Shown here piece after piece: positions 35,545-45,366 of a DNA stretch of 64,000 nucleotides (its first letter is position 1; every line of letters starts with the position of its first letter). The position numbers and the translations under genes were made by a program. The stretch spans positions 18,075,488 through 18,139,487 of the forward strand of contig CM039515.1 in the NCBI GenBank assembly GCA_022432975.1, in the 5' to 3' direction. This DNA comes from Begonia masoniana. Taxonomy: Eukaryota > Streptophyta > Magnoliopsida > Cucurbitales > Begoniaceae. The notes under the pieces were generated by a model. It was not told the DNA's origin. It searched no databases and was given only the letters and a program-made list of their open reading frames with translations.

Positions 35545-35827
35545 AAATTTTTAATTTTCTTACTTGCAGAACTTGATCTTGATATGAGAAAAAGGAGATA
35601 TTCTGACTTTTCAAATCCAATGGGAACGAATTGGGTCTCTCAGAAAACTCGTATTTATGAGCGTGGTAGTTTGAGTTCATCACCTCTAAACTTTTCAAGT
35701 AAATTTCGTCGGACATTTGCCTCACCGGCGTAGATGGCTTTTGAGAAAGATAGTCGGAGCGTCCCCTACTGATACGGCCCCATAACTTATCCTGTTTATC
35801 ATCATCCCGAAGCACGTACTGAGCCAT
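35545..35827 (-). CDS. ORF inside the MULE-like element, unknown origin
   Basis: ATG at 35827 opens a frame of 94 codons (MAQYVLRDDDKQDKLWGRIS at the start, SERPNSFPLDLKSQN later) with no repeat character. It is hydrophilic and contains no transposase motif. A possible GTAAGAAAA splice donor lies near 35,570 after YQDQVLQ, so it may be a captured exon of a host gene, the Pack-MULE arrangement. I do not recognise the family. Whether it is expressed is unknown. Confidence 0.4.
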
Positions 35828-35956
35828 CCGGCTGGCGAGTCAACGAAGAAACGGAGATCAGGGTTCACCGGAAATGGAAATCAGAGAGATTGTTCAGTTG
35901 ACATGTTACGGTTTAGGTGAAAGAGAGTCCCCTATAATTTATACGAAAAGAATAGC

Positions 35957-35993
35957 AGTAGGAGGAGGGAGGGAGGGAGAGAGAGAGAGAGGT

Positions 35994-36027
<34 letters not shown>

Positions 36028-36115
36028 GAGAGACGTGCGGAGCGAGATGAGATGAGAGAGGAGAGAGGAGAGAGACCGAGAGGAGAGAGAGAAGAGAGAG
36101 AGAGAGAGAGTGTGA
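35957..36115. repeat. (GA)n-rich tract
   Basis: Almost pure GAGAGA with short interruptions inside the MULE-like element next to its right TIR. Open frames rich in Ser/Leu on the other strand are artefacts of it. Confidence 0.95.
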
Positions 36116-37203
36116 AGGGAAAATGGTAGTTTGGGGATTTTGAAGTGCACGTGCAGAGCACGTGTCAAATTTAACGAAAAAATTGATGGGAGGAATTGAA
36201 TTGCAAACGGCGTCAACGATATGGGCTAATTGGATAAAAAATAAACGTTAGGGGCCAATTGACCATTGATCCTATACCTTTGGGGTTAAATTGAACTTTT
36301 CCCATAGAAAAAATATGATGAGGACTCTTGACATTTTATTTTTATTATTTATTATATATTTTATTTATTTACTTAGGTGATTTTTCATATTATGGTTTAA
36401 CTCTAATTTTATCTACTTAAATTTAAATTCTAGTACTGTAACTTTAAAAACAACAGATTACGATGAATCAATGAAATTGTTTCTATTTCCATGCCTTCTT
36501 TTTCTTTCTATAATTTCCCTGCTGCTCCTACAGCTTCTCCTTGGCTTCCTTCTCCGCTGCCTATATCAAATTAGTATTGGTGGAGGTTTTATTGTTTTCA
36601 AACAATAAAATCTTGGTTTAGTACCTACTGTCTCCCTCTTCAACCGTTGTTATGTGTCCGTCTTCCACTCTCTCTCAATCACAAATGGAACAAATCCAGC
36701 AAACCGAGGAGGAACAAACCCAGAAATAACTTCTCCGTTGCTATTCGTCGCACCTCTGACCGCCAGTGTTCGTCGGTCCCGTTCGCTGCCAAACCCCAGC
36801 CGGCCATCACTATTTCGTTGCTGCTAGGCGCGCCTCAGACAGCCGTTGTTCATCGTTCCTGTTCGCCGCCAAACCCTAGCCGGCCGTCGCTATTTCGTTG
36901 TTGGTAGCCGGTCGCCTCTGTTTGATCGGATCTTTCGCTGTGACAGCGCTGTCCACTGTGCGTCGGCTGCTGTTCCGCGACTCCGCTTTTGTTCGTCGGT
37001 TGCTGTTCTGCAACTCCTCTCTATTCTTCGCCATGTTCGTTGTCGTGCTCGCTGCTCCTCTGTTCTGCGCCAAGTTTCAGTGGACATTTGAATTATTTAA
37101 TAATTGGTTCGCTGGTGGATTTCGTGTTGGTTGTTAAACACGAGTATTTGGCTCACTGTTGGATTTTGTAGGACGCTGCTAGGGCTCAGATGGATTTCTA
37201 TTA

Positions 37204-38427
37204 GGTAAATTACCAAATTCAACCACGAAGTTTCGATTTTTTTCGATTATAACCACAAATAATTTTTTTTAACATATCAAACCGTAACGTATCGAAAATC
37301 TGTCAAAAACAACCACGCCGGACGGACGCTAAAATCCACCGTCCTTCTGGGTACTGTTCACGTGAACAGTACCCCGGACGGACGCAGTTTTTGCGGCTGG
37401 ACGGGTACTGTTCACGTGAACAGTACATGTTTAAGTTTTTTTTTTGCTATTTTATAAATTAATTTTTAAAAAATAGTAAACGATATTGGATTTTCTTAAA
37501 ATTTTTATCACATATTCACCTTGTTATGAGAAGATAATCTGAAAAGTTTCGTAATTTTCTAACACTTGTACGATATATTGTAATTTTAGTAAATTATTTT
37601 ATAAAACATACGTAAAAAAATTATAATAAACCATGTAAGTATTGTAAAATCACGAAAATTTTTGGATTATCTTCTCATAACGTGGTGAATATGAGATAAA
37701 AATTTTAAGGAAATCCAATATCGTTTACTATTTTTTACAAATTAATTTATAAAATAGCAAAAAAAAAACTTAAACGGGTACTGTTCACGTGAACAATACC
37801 CGGACGGACGCAGTTTTTTGCGGCTGGACGGGTGCTGTTCACGTGAACAGTACCCGTTTAAGTTTTTTTTTTTCTATTTTATAAATTAATTTTTAAAAAA
37901 TAGTAAACGATATTGGATTTCCTTAAAATTTTTATCACATATTCACCACATTATGAGAAGATAATCGAAAAAGTTTCGTAATTTTCTAACACTTGTACGA
38001 TATATTGTAATTTTAGTGAATTATTTTATAAAACATAAGTAAAAAAATTATAATAAACCATGTAAGTATTGTAAAATCACGAAAATTTTTGGATTATTTT
38101 CTCATAACGTGGTGAATATGAGATAAAAATTTTAAGGAAATCCAATATCGTTTACTATTTTTTAAAAATTAATTTATAAAATAGCAAAAAAAAACTTAAA
38201 CGGGTACTGTTCACGTGAACAGTACCCGTCCAGCCGCAAAAAATTGCGTCCGTCCGGGGTACTGTTCACGTGAACAGTACCCGGACGGACGGTGGATTTT
38301 AGCGTCCGTCCGGCGTGGTTGTTTTTGTCAGATTTTCGATACGTTACGGTTTGAATTGTTAAAAAAAATTGTTTGTGGTTATAATCGAAAAAAACCGAAA
38401 CTTCGTGGTTGAATTTGGTAATTTTCC
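37204..38427. mobile_element. Foldback MULE-type element with G-box palindromes
   Basis: The termini GGTAAATTACCAAATTC (left) and GGAAAATTACCAAATTC (right, reversed) are inverted, and TTTCTATTA flanks both sides (37195-37203 and 38428-38436), a perfect 9-bp target duplication. The interior is two tandem ~430-bp copies of an AT-rich hairpin (about 37432-37770 and 37862-38200), separated and bordered by a 22-bp palindrome centred on CACGTG. No coding capacity. Confidence 0.9.
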
Positions 38428-39046
38428 TTTCTATTATTAAATCTTCTACCATCGAGTAAATTCAACAAATTCATAGAGTGGTCTGTTCTAATATTTTATT
38501 TGTTTTTCAATATCGTTATTTTTAAAATATGCTTTAATTTTGTTCTTGTGTTGTGATTTACTCGTACCCCTTGCTCATAGCCTCATATGCATATCAATCT
38601 GTCTACTTGCACATCAATTGTTATGGCCTGTAACCGTAGTAAATCTGATTACTTGACCAATCTTATGACATCTGACTTAAACTGCTTTTTGATTTAATCT
38701 CTATTGATGATTTCATATTCATCTATTGAACTGTTTCTTAATATAACTTTTTCTGATTATTTCACCATTACCAATTAATTGTTCATTTTGATAATCAAAT
38801 TTGTGGTGATTTTTCTCATGTGGTAATTGGCCTTCACTTTGTCATTTTAAAATATCAATTCTATTTGCATGTTTTGTTGGAATTAACGTAATCTCAACAA
38901 AAAATAAAATAAAATTTGAGTTGTAATAGACATTATTCATTACGAACACTGTTTGTTTATTGATCTCTACATTGCCCTTCATTTAATAACCTTACATGTA
39001 GTTACGTAGTGGTCGTCAGGTCTCATCTAGTTCTTGTGCTTTATAT
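38428..39046 (+). other. Leader of chromovirus C
   Basis: AT-rich sequence between the foldback element and the gag start. No further feature seen. Confidence 0.5.
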
Positions 39047-41521
39047 ATGGAATCTTCCCAATTTGATACCATTTCCCGACAATTAGCACAATTGCTTAAC
39101 AACCAACAACGGTTTAAAAAACAATTAACTACAATCCAGACTGAGTTGACTATTACTTGCGAAGCAAATAGAAACCTAGAAAATAGGGTAAACCACGTGG
39201 AACCTATTCCTCATCTCATGGATACAGACACTGTAGTATTCAATAATAGGCGTCAACATCATCGACAAGATATTCGACGACACTTTGGACATAATCGTGG
39301 AGATAGAGATTATGGTCGAGAGGGTGGTCAAAACCATCATCGTCGAGAATCTCATTCTCCTAATCGCCATGATGAACAACTCTTTAGGAATATCAAGCTA
39401 GATGCTACTACTTTTGACGGGAGTTTAGATCCTCGTATATTTACTCAGTGGGTAAAAGATATGGATCGTTTTTTTACTTGGTATGGAGTGCCAGAAAATT
39501 GACGAGTCCAATTTGCCAGTGGGAGAGTGTTGAAGATCTCATTAAAAGACTTTATGCGCCTCATGTTCAAAGTTGGGAAAAAATAAAACGGCGACTTCAA
39601 GAGAAGTATTTACCTCAATCCTATGTTGGACCAATGGAATGCTCTTGCCAAGGCAACTGACCAGTCACTGAATATGTTAGCCAATTCGATGATTTTCGAA
39701 TGAGAAGTCAAGTTGATGAAGATGAGGCCATGACTTTAAGTTTTTTTTTCAGAATTTAAGAGAAGATCTAAGACGCGATCTTATCCTTCGAGGCGTCAAC
39801 ACCCTAGATCATGCATATTCATTAGTTTGAGACTATGAGCTAATTACGAAAATGTCGCATGGAAAACAAGGTGACTATAGACCTCCCTCAGTCTCGACTT
39901 CTGTTACTTCTAAGTCTCTCATAGGAACTCCTCCGTCTAATACCCCTTTAGTGAGAGAAAATAAAGGAAAAAATGTAGAAAATTCGCGAAGTTATTCGCG
40001 TTTATAATGTTTCAATTGTAAGAGTTTTGGTTACATTTCCTTGAATTGACCTGCCAAAGCCTAGTCTTTAAAATTGGGGAGACAAGTGAAGAACAAGTGT
40101 ACGAACCTAACCTAACTTTTTAGATTGTATTCGACCCATTTCTCTGCCTACTCTCTCTGATTCACCTAGACTGAGAGTTGTGAGATGTACACTTACCCAA
40201 CCCAAAGACATTGAAGATTGGCATTGTCATTCGATTTTTCACACATATATCAAAGTCAATAACAAAAACTACAAAATCATTGTGGACAGTGGTAGTTGTA
40301 TTAATGCAGTATCGGTAACTACTGTATCCCATATTGGGTTGAAACTAGTTCCTCATCCTCAACCTTACAATGTTTCGTGGATTGACACTTGCTCCATATC
40401 GGGGAAAGAGCGTTGTTTGGTGCCCATTCAATTCCTTGAATACAAAGAACAACTCTAGTGCGATATCATTCTTATGGATGCCAGTTATGTCATCCTCGAT
40501 CGTTCTTGATTGTTTGATTTGGATGTCATTATCCAAGGTCGATCAAACTCTTGTTCTTTCGTATTCCAGGAAAAGAAAATCTACCTTAATGCTCTGCCCC
40601 AAAGCCAAAATCACTGGAGACTCCTCAAGCGAGAAAAATTGTTGAACACACAAGATTAAATATTTTTAATCGTCTCCCCACCACCTAGATCACATATAGC
40701 TCTGTGAACCAATCTATAGGTATGAGTCATATTAAAGTTGTTTATATTTCTAAACCTAGAAAGCCTTTAGACCTCGTCCCTGTGTCATTGCATGCTAGTG
40801 TGTCTATGTCGGTCAAAAATTTTGCACAATATCTTCATGATTTGCATGTTTAGATCAATAAATAAATAGAGGCTAGTAATGCATCATATAAATTACGAGC
40901 TGATTCACACAAACGACACGTTGAATTTAATATTGGAGATTACGTTATGGTTTGAGTTTGCCCTGAGCGGCGTTCATCTGAATCTGGTTCTAAATTGCAA
41001 GCTCGTAGTGTTGTTCTTTTTAAAATTCTAAAGTGAATTGGCCCAAATGCATATGTCGTTGATCTCACACCTAATTTTGGTTATCATCCTATTTTTAATG
41101 TTGAAGGCTTGATTACTTATAAATACCTTTTTATTTCATCTACTGACCCTTTTCTACCTTCATCTATTGATTTTGAGCCTACATTTGCTAACTCTACTTT
41201 CCCAACATCTCATGTCACAACACATAATTATAAAATTAATGCTACTTTAGATGAACAAGTTGTATTTACTAATGAATGTGAGGTTCAATGCTTCCTGGTT
41301 CGTTGAGTGGATCAACCAGATAGTGATTATACTTGGATTCCTAGAGAGACACTTCAGCACTTGGTTCCAGACCTTATAAAGTTCTTTCAGAGTCATAAGG
41401 ATCTTTCTTTACCGGATTCTAGAGTAGTTCAGAAAGATTCTCGATCCAGTCTTCAAGTTGAGCAAGTTTATGGACGTCGAAAGAAAATTATTCAATCGCT
41501 TAGCTTATGGTTAGGTGATTG
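39047..41521 (+). pseudogene. Chromovirus C gag-protease-integrase remnant
   Basis: Gag starts at 39047 (MESSQFDTISRQ) with a coiled N-terminus, an Arg/His-rich segment and the gag signature LDATTFDGSLDPRIFTQW at about 39,400-39,460. A frameshift follows near 39,500. A degenerate knuckle lies near 40,010-40,060 and the protease at 40180-40458 (IIVDSGSCINAVS). Reverse transcriptase, RNase H and the integrase core are absent. After about 40,700 the sequence jumps to the integrase C-terminal part (about 40,840-41,120) and a chromodomain-like end (DQPDSDYTWIPRETLQHLVP, about 41,307-41,400). Several stops. The short LTRs and chromodomain suggest a Reina-like lineage, which is not certain. Confidence 0.75.
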
Positions 41522-41889
41522 ATCAGCTCACTGCCTTGTGGTTATGTCAACTTGACTGGGAGATTCTCCTACCTCGAGAGAGTTGATGATGACATCTTTG
41601 ACATTTTAGTTTTATTATTTATTATATGTTTTATTTATTTATTTCGGTTAAAGTTGACTTTTCATATTCTAGGGTTAACCTTAATTTTGCCTATTTAAAT
41701 TCTAGTATTGTAACTTGAAAAAACAAATTATGATGATTATTGAATGAATGAAATTGTTTCTATTTCCCATCCTTTTCTCTCTAGAATTTCCCTTTCCCTC
41801 CTTCCTCCTCCTATGACTTCTCTCTCTTTTCCTTCTTCTTCCTCTCTTTCTTTCCCTTTTAATGACTTCCTTCTCCGCTGCCTATGTCA

Positions 41890-42229
41890 AAATGTAGGGT
41901 GGAATTAAAACTTTAAAGCAAATTCAGAAATTCATTTATGAATTTTAAATTGAGACGAAACAAGAAGATAAGATATTTGACATAGAACTGTACTACAAAA
42001 GAAAGCTCTGAGGGCGTAACTTGTGATCTATTTGACAATCAATTATCCACAACTTAATTCACTGTGGCAATCAATTGTCAAAAGATTTGTACCGTAGCAG
42101 TGGTACCTCAGGCATATCATAAAGGCATCATTTGAACCATTAAATTGAAAGAAAAGAAATCATTTTAATAATTACACAATCGAGCATGCAGATTATATAT
42201 TCAGGTGGAATGTAAAATATGAATCATAC
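41890..42229. other. 3' flank of MED32
   Basis: AT-rich sequence downstream of the minus-strand MED32 stop, expected to hold its 3' UTR and poly-A site. No other feature seen. Confidence 0.5.
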
Positions 42230-42673
42230 TTATTGAGCTGGATCTTCAGAAAATCTAGAATCAAAATGAGTAGAAGATTGAGAATGTGCAGAGCTAGCAA
42301 TGGCTCCAGAACCTAAACCTTGTTGCAGTTCCATCGCAAGCCATCGAACTGCTTTACTCATCTGTTCCAACCGAACTGCATTTATAGGAGGAATACCAGC
42401 AGTACCTGCAAGCTCGGATTTTACGGCTGCTGAGCCCGTTGCCTCATCTACCAGGAATTCTGAACCTACCCTTTGCTTCACAGACTCCACAAACTCTTCC
42501 GCTTGATAACAAGCAGCCCTAAATAATTCCCATTTCTGCTTAAAATTCTCCAAAGCCACGTCTGTCTCAGCTGCTATTTGACCTTCGGATGTCTCGTTGG
42601 CCACAAGAAAATTAGCTCCCCCAGCAACAAAGTCCTGATACGCATTATCTAAAGAATCTATTATTTTGTCCAT
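42230..42673 (-). CDS. MED32: Mediator of RNA polymerase II transcription subunit 32
   Basis: A 147-residue plant Mediator tail-module subunit, part of the nuclear complex linking transcription factors to RNA polymerase II. Diagnostic segments are MDKIIDSLDNAYQDF at the start, ALENFKQKWELFRAAC, QAEEFVESVKQRVGSE, LVDEATG, then PPINAVRLEQMSKAVRWL and a C-terminal FDSRFSEDPAQ. Length and order fit the whole family protein of about 145 residues, and no stop or frameshift is present. This is the only gene in the window that looks intact. Start ATG at 42673 matches the family N-terminus. Directly upstream lies a duplicated copy of its own start region, giving a second possible start or first exon. 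Confidence 0.93.
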   Translation of the reverse strand: MDKIIDSLDNAYQDFVAGGANFLVANETSEGQIAAETDVALENFKQKWELFRAACYQAEEFVESVKQRVGSEFLVDEATGSAAVKSELAGTAGIPPINAVRLEQMSKAVRWLAMELQQGLGSGAIASSAHSQSSTHFDSRFSEDPAQ

Positions 42674-42920
42674 TGTGTTTTAAGAAACGCTGGGAGTCAG
42701 AAATTGACATAATCTAGTGAAACTTCAGAAATACAAATGCTCAATATACACCTTATTCAAGTTGCCTAAAGAATGCAAAATGACAATGGACACCTTATTC
42801 AAGTTACCTAAAGAATCCACAATATTGTCCATTGTGCTTTAACAAATGCTGGGGGATACAATTTAGTGAAACTTCAGAAATACAAATACACAGTAGACAT
42901 CTTACTCAAGTTGCACAGTG
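42640..42920. repeat. Tandem duplication at the 5' end of MED32
   Basis: Blocks around 42,655-42,735 and 42,815-42,900 share ATTGTCCATTGTG, TTTAACAAATGCTGGG-type and TAGTGAAACTTCAGAAATAC sequences. A shorter copy of CACCTTATTCAAGTTRCCTA is repeated between them. Confidence 0.85.
42725..42832 (-). CDS. Upstream ORF or alternative first exon of MED32
   Basis: ATG at 42832 begins MDNIVDSL, a near copy of the MED32 start MDKIIDSL, then runs on to a stop at 42725 (35 codons). The frame contains TTTAG followed by GTAACTTG, and the matching site in the MED32 copy reads TTTAG followed by ATAATGC. Splicing from the first GT to the second AG would give MDNIVDSLDNAYQDF in frame. It could thus be a regulatory uORF or a spliced first exon; sequence alone cannot decide. 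Confidence 0.45.
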   Translation of the reverse strand: MDNIVDSLGNLNKVSIVILHSLGNLNKVYIEHLYF

Positions 42921-43324
42921 AAAATTTGCTCGCAAAGTCTTCGTATTGGACCAAGAAATTGAAAAGACCCACCTAAATAATTGCCCTAACTTTGAAACCT
43001 TTTTTGTTTTCAATTTAGTATGAGATTAAACTTATTTTGACTTCAAATCCTAATTTACTCAATTTCAAAATCACCTATTAAAAATTTGAAAAAGCTCTTA
43101 AATATAATTGATATCATAATTAAATTTACAATTCAAAACTCAACACATGTATTATAACTCAATAGGCAATAAACGGTAGTATTAAATTTCCATCATCTAG
43201 ATACTTGAATGCTTTTAAATATCAAATCAAACTAAACTTTAATTTAAATACTTTATAATTCAAAATCCTAATCATAAAAGTACAAGCAGTACAATGAAAA
43301 GGAGAATTCAAAGGAACATACACA
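42921..43324. other. AT-rich intergenic DNA
   Basis: No coding frame, repeat or element terminus was recognised. Confidence 0.5.
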
Positions 43325-43760
43325 TTACAAGTGGAAAGAACATGTTTGACAGTATGTAAATTTGGATGGCCCATGTGAGAGTGTCAGAGATGAAGCGAGG
43401 GAGCAGTGGAAGAAGCTAACAAAGCCACTGGAGAGGTGGACCACGACGTAGGAATGTGCTGACTGTAGATCACTGTGCTGAGGTGTAAAGTGATGAGTGG
43501 CGTCAGAATCAAGAAGCCATGTGAATGGTGAGGATGAAAGGTTAACTTGTTCGGGAAAAATAAGAGGCGTTGCATTAGTATTACGGAAGAGGTTTGAAGG
43601 AGGCATTAAGGCGATTATAGCAGACTGTTGCAGTGTGACCAAATTTAAGACAGATTTCACATTTGGGTTTGTGAGAAGTCGGGTTTCCAATGTTAGTTTG
43701 TTAGTGTTGGTTTGCCAAGGATCTCATTGTATTGTGGAGACAGAATAGAAGGAGGAAGAG
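43325..43760 (-). pseudogene. Copia gag-protease fragment
   Basis: The minus-strand frame carries the Copia protease signature WLLDSDATHHFT (active-site Asp in D-S-x-A-T; the usual Gly is changed to Asp) at about 43,520-43,485. It is preceded by a Phe/Asn-rich stretch where the linker after the zinc knuckle is expected. Both ends are truncated and no LTR was found nearby. Confidence 0.6.
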
Positions 43761-43899
43761 GAAGAGCTTGAAACCTTGGATCCGGAGCTCGATAAGAGAG
43801 CTTCAGTGAGTGACCAAGAGCAAGAGATGAGACGTGAAGAGAGGAGGGAGACGTGCACTGCTGGTGAAAAAAGAGATTTATTGATAGGAGAAGAGATGG

Positions 43900-44230
43900 T
43901 TGTGTTGGAGTTTGGGCGATCCATCGCCTCTGATGGAGAAAGGTTGTGTTGGAAAATTATGGGGCGATTCATCGCCCATGATGCTGGTGGGTGGGGCGCT
44001 CTATCGCCCCTACCACTGCTTTGCGAATGTTTACAGAGCGACCGCCGATCGATTGCTGCTCATGGGCGAGCGATCGACTCTCTTCCAACTTTGGGGTGAA
44101 AGTGGGAGAGGCATCGCTGATCGATAGCAGGGAAATTGCAATCGATCGACCCTCAAGCTCTGCAAAATTTTGGTTGATGGCAGAGGTATCGCCAATCGAT
44201 CGCCGCTCATGGGCGATCGATTAGCCCTAC
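43900..44230. repeat. Cluster of GCGAT / ATCGCC palindromic motifs
   Basis: GGGCGATCCATCGCC (43,915), GGGCGATTCATCGCCC (43,961) and GGGCGCTCTATCGCCC (43,994) are short dyads. CGATCGA-type words recur to 44,222. Open frames in all three forward phases exist here but none has a recognised domain. Confidence 0.6.
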
Positions 44231-45366
44231 AAGTGTTCTGCTGCGATAAGCACCCTAATGACTCTAAAATTTTTGATACTCAAACGTCAACTTAAGAACT
44301 CCATATGATGCGGCCTATATGTGTGCAAATTCTATTGGTTAAAGTATTTTGTTTTATTGATGAATTGATTAATTTGATAAAAATTAATCTTTATGTATAA
44401 AGTAAAAAATGAAACTGGTCCTCTCTCTACTTACCTGAATGCATACGGTGGTGTTCTCCATCAAACTATCACTCAAGAAACTTAAAGGTTAAGGGAGAGA
44501 AATCATTTTCTAGTCTCATGGAGAAAGGTAAGTGATTGTCTCGCTAAAGTAGACTTGTGAAAATCAACTAGTTCATAATCCTGACATTTCTCTGTGAAGA
44601 AAATGAAAAACAATTAAGAAAAATGCTAACATGTGATATCAGAGGATGAGTTTAAGAACAGTTGATTTTTCATGATGAATAATCGTATGTTATCCATTGC
44701 TTGTTGATCGATTTCTATCAAAATAAGCATGCATATCTTGTGAGACTAAGAAATTTCACAGATTACTGTTCACCGCTTACTGTTCACGTGTTCATCTTAC
44801 AGTTACTGTTCACGTTGAAAATAATGAAATAATTCTTGATGTTTGGATGATTTTGTTTGGATCAAGATACTATTTGTTTCATGCTTATTTAATTTGATAT
44901 CTGAATTATGTATAATTTGTTAGTCACCAAAGTGGCAGAATTATAAAAGTTTTCTCAGATATCAAATTAACTAAAGTCAATTACTCATGTTTTATGTGAT
45001 CCTCAATAATGAAATGACATAACGATAATTATGATAATTATGATTTTCACATGAGTGTATAGATTTTCATTATTATAAAATATTATGAATCGTCCAAAAG
45101 TTGATTGGTTATTTTATAATGATAAATATGATTGTGGTAAATTGATATGCTTTGAGTAGATGTGTTTATTATATCCAAAGATGACAAACACATTTATTTC
45201 AATTGCCAATTATATGAAAGTAAATTAAGCATAAATTATGTTTATGATGATATATTATTGTGTCACCCAAAGGAGAAGTTCAATATATATTTATGATTAT
45301 TTGATTGCATTAGTACTCAAAGTATAAAAGCATGAGCATGTTTTATATTTTGCAGCATCTGTTCCT
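44231..45366 (+). other. Copia D 5' region: probable LTR end, primer site and leader
   Basis: TGATATCAGAGG at 44634-44645 resembles the tRNA-Met primer site TGGTATCAGAGC and follows a GCTAACA terminus, so the 5' LTR probably ends near 44,631. Its start was not found. The AT-rich leader to 45,366 has three TACTGTTCAC words near 44,765-44,815. Confidence 0.45.

Larger units (their letters stand above)
35036..36303. mobile_element. MULE-like element with about 200-bp TIRs and 9-bp target duplication
   Basis: The ends GGGAAAAG... (35036) and ...CTTTTCCC (36303) are inverted. Arms of about 200 bp share CAATGGTCAATTGGCCCCTA and TGCAATTC...GTGCTCTGCACGTGCAC. Flanks are AAAGAAAAA (35027-35035) and ATAGAAAAA (36304-36312), a 9-bp duplication with one mismatch, the length typical of Mutator-like elements. 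The interior holds a minus-strand ORF and a (GA)n tract rather than transposase. Confidence 0.8.
36316..41889 (+). mobile_element. Chromovirus C (short LTRs, internal deletion)
   Basis: The LTRs are 36316-36568 and about 41584-41889. Both begin TGATGA, share TTGACATTTTA and TGAAATTGTTTCTATTTCC, and end CGCTGCCTATRTCA. A purine-rich tract (CTCGAGAGAGT) precedes the 3' LTR. Flanks AAATA and AAATG may be the target duplication with one mismatch. The primer site is not clear. The leader 36569-39046 is long because a foldback element (37204-38427) sits in it. The leader also carries an about 107-bp imperfect duplication near 36,740-36,900 (GCCAAACCCYAGCCGGCC). Confidence 0.8.

Noticed and set aside
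35913..36216. Ser/Leu-rich ORFs on the minus strand
   Set aside because: Produced by the (GA)n tract and the TIR.
36647..37171. Basic, Arg-rich ORFs in both directions
   Set aside because: They lie in the leader of chromovirus C, span its internal duplication, and show no domain.
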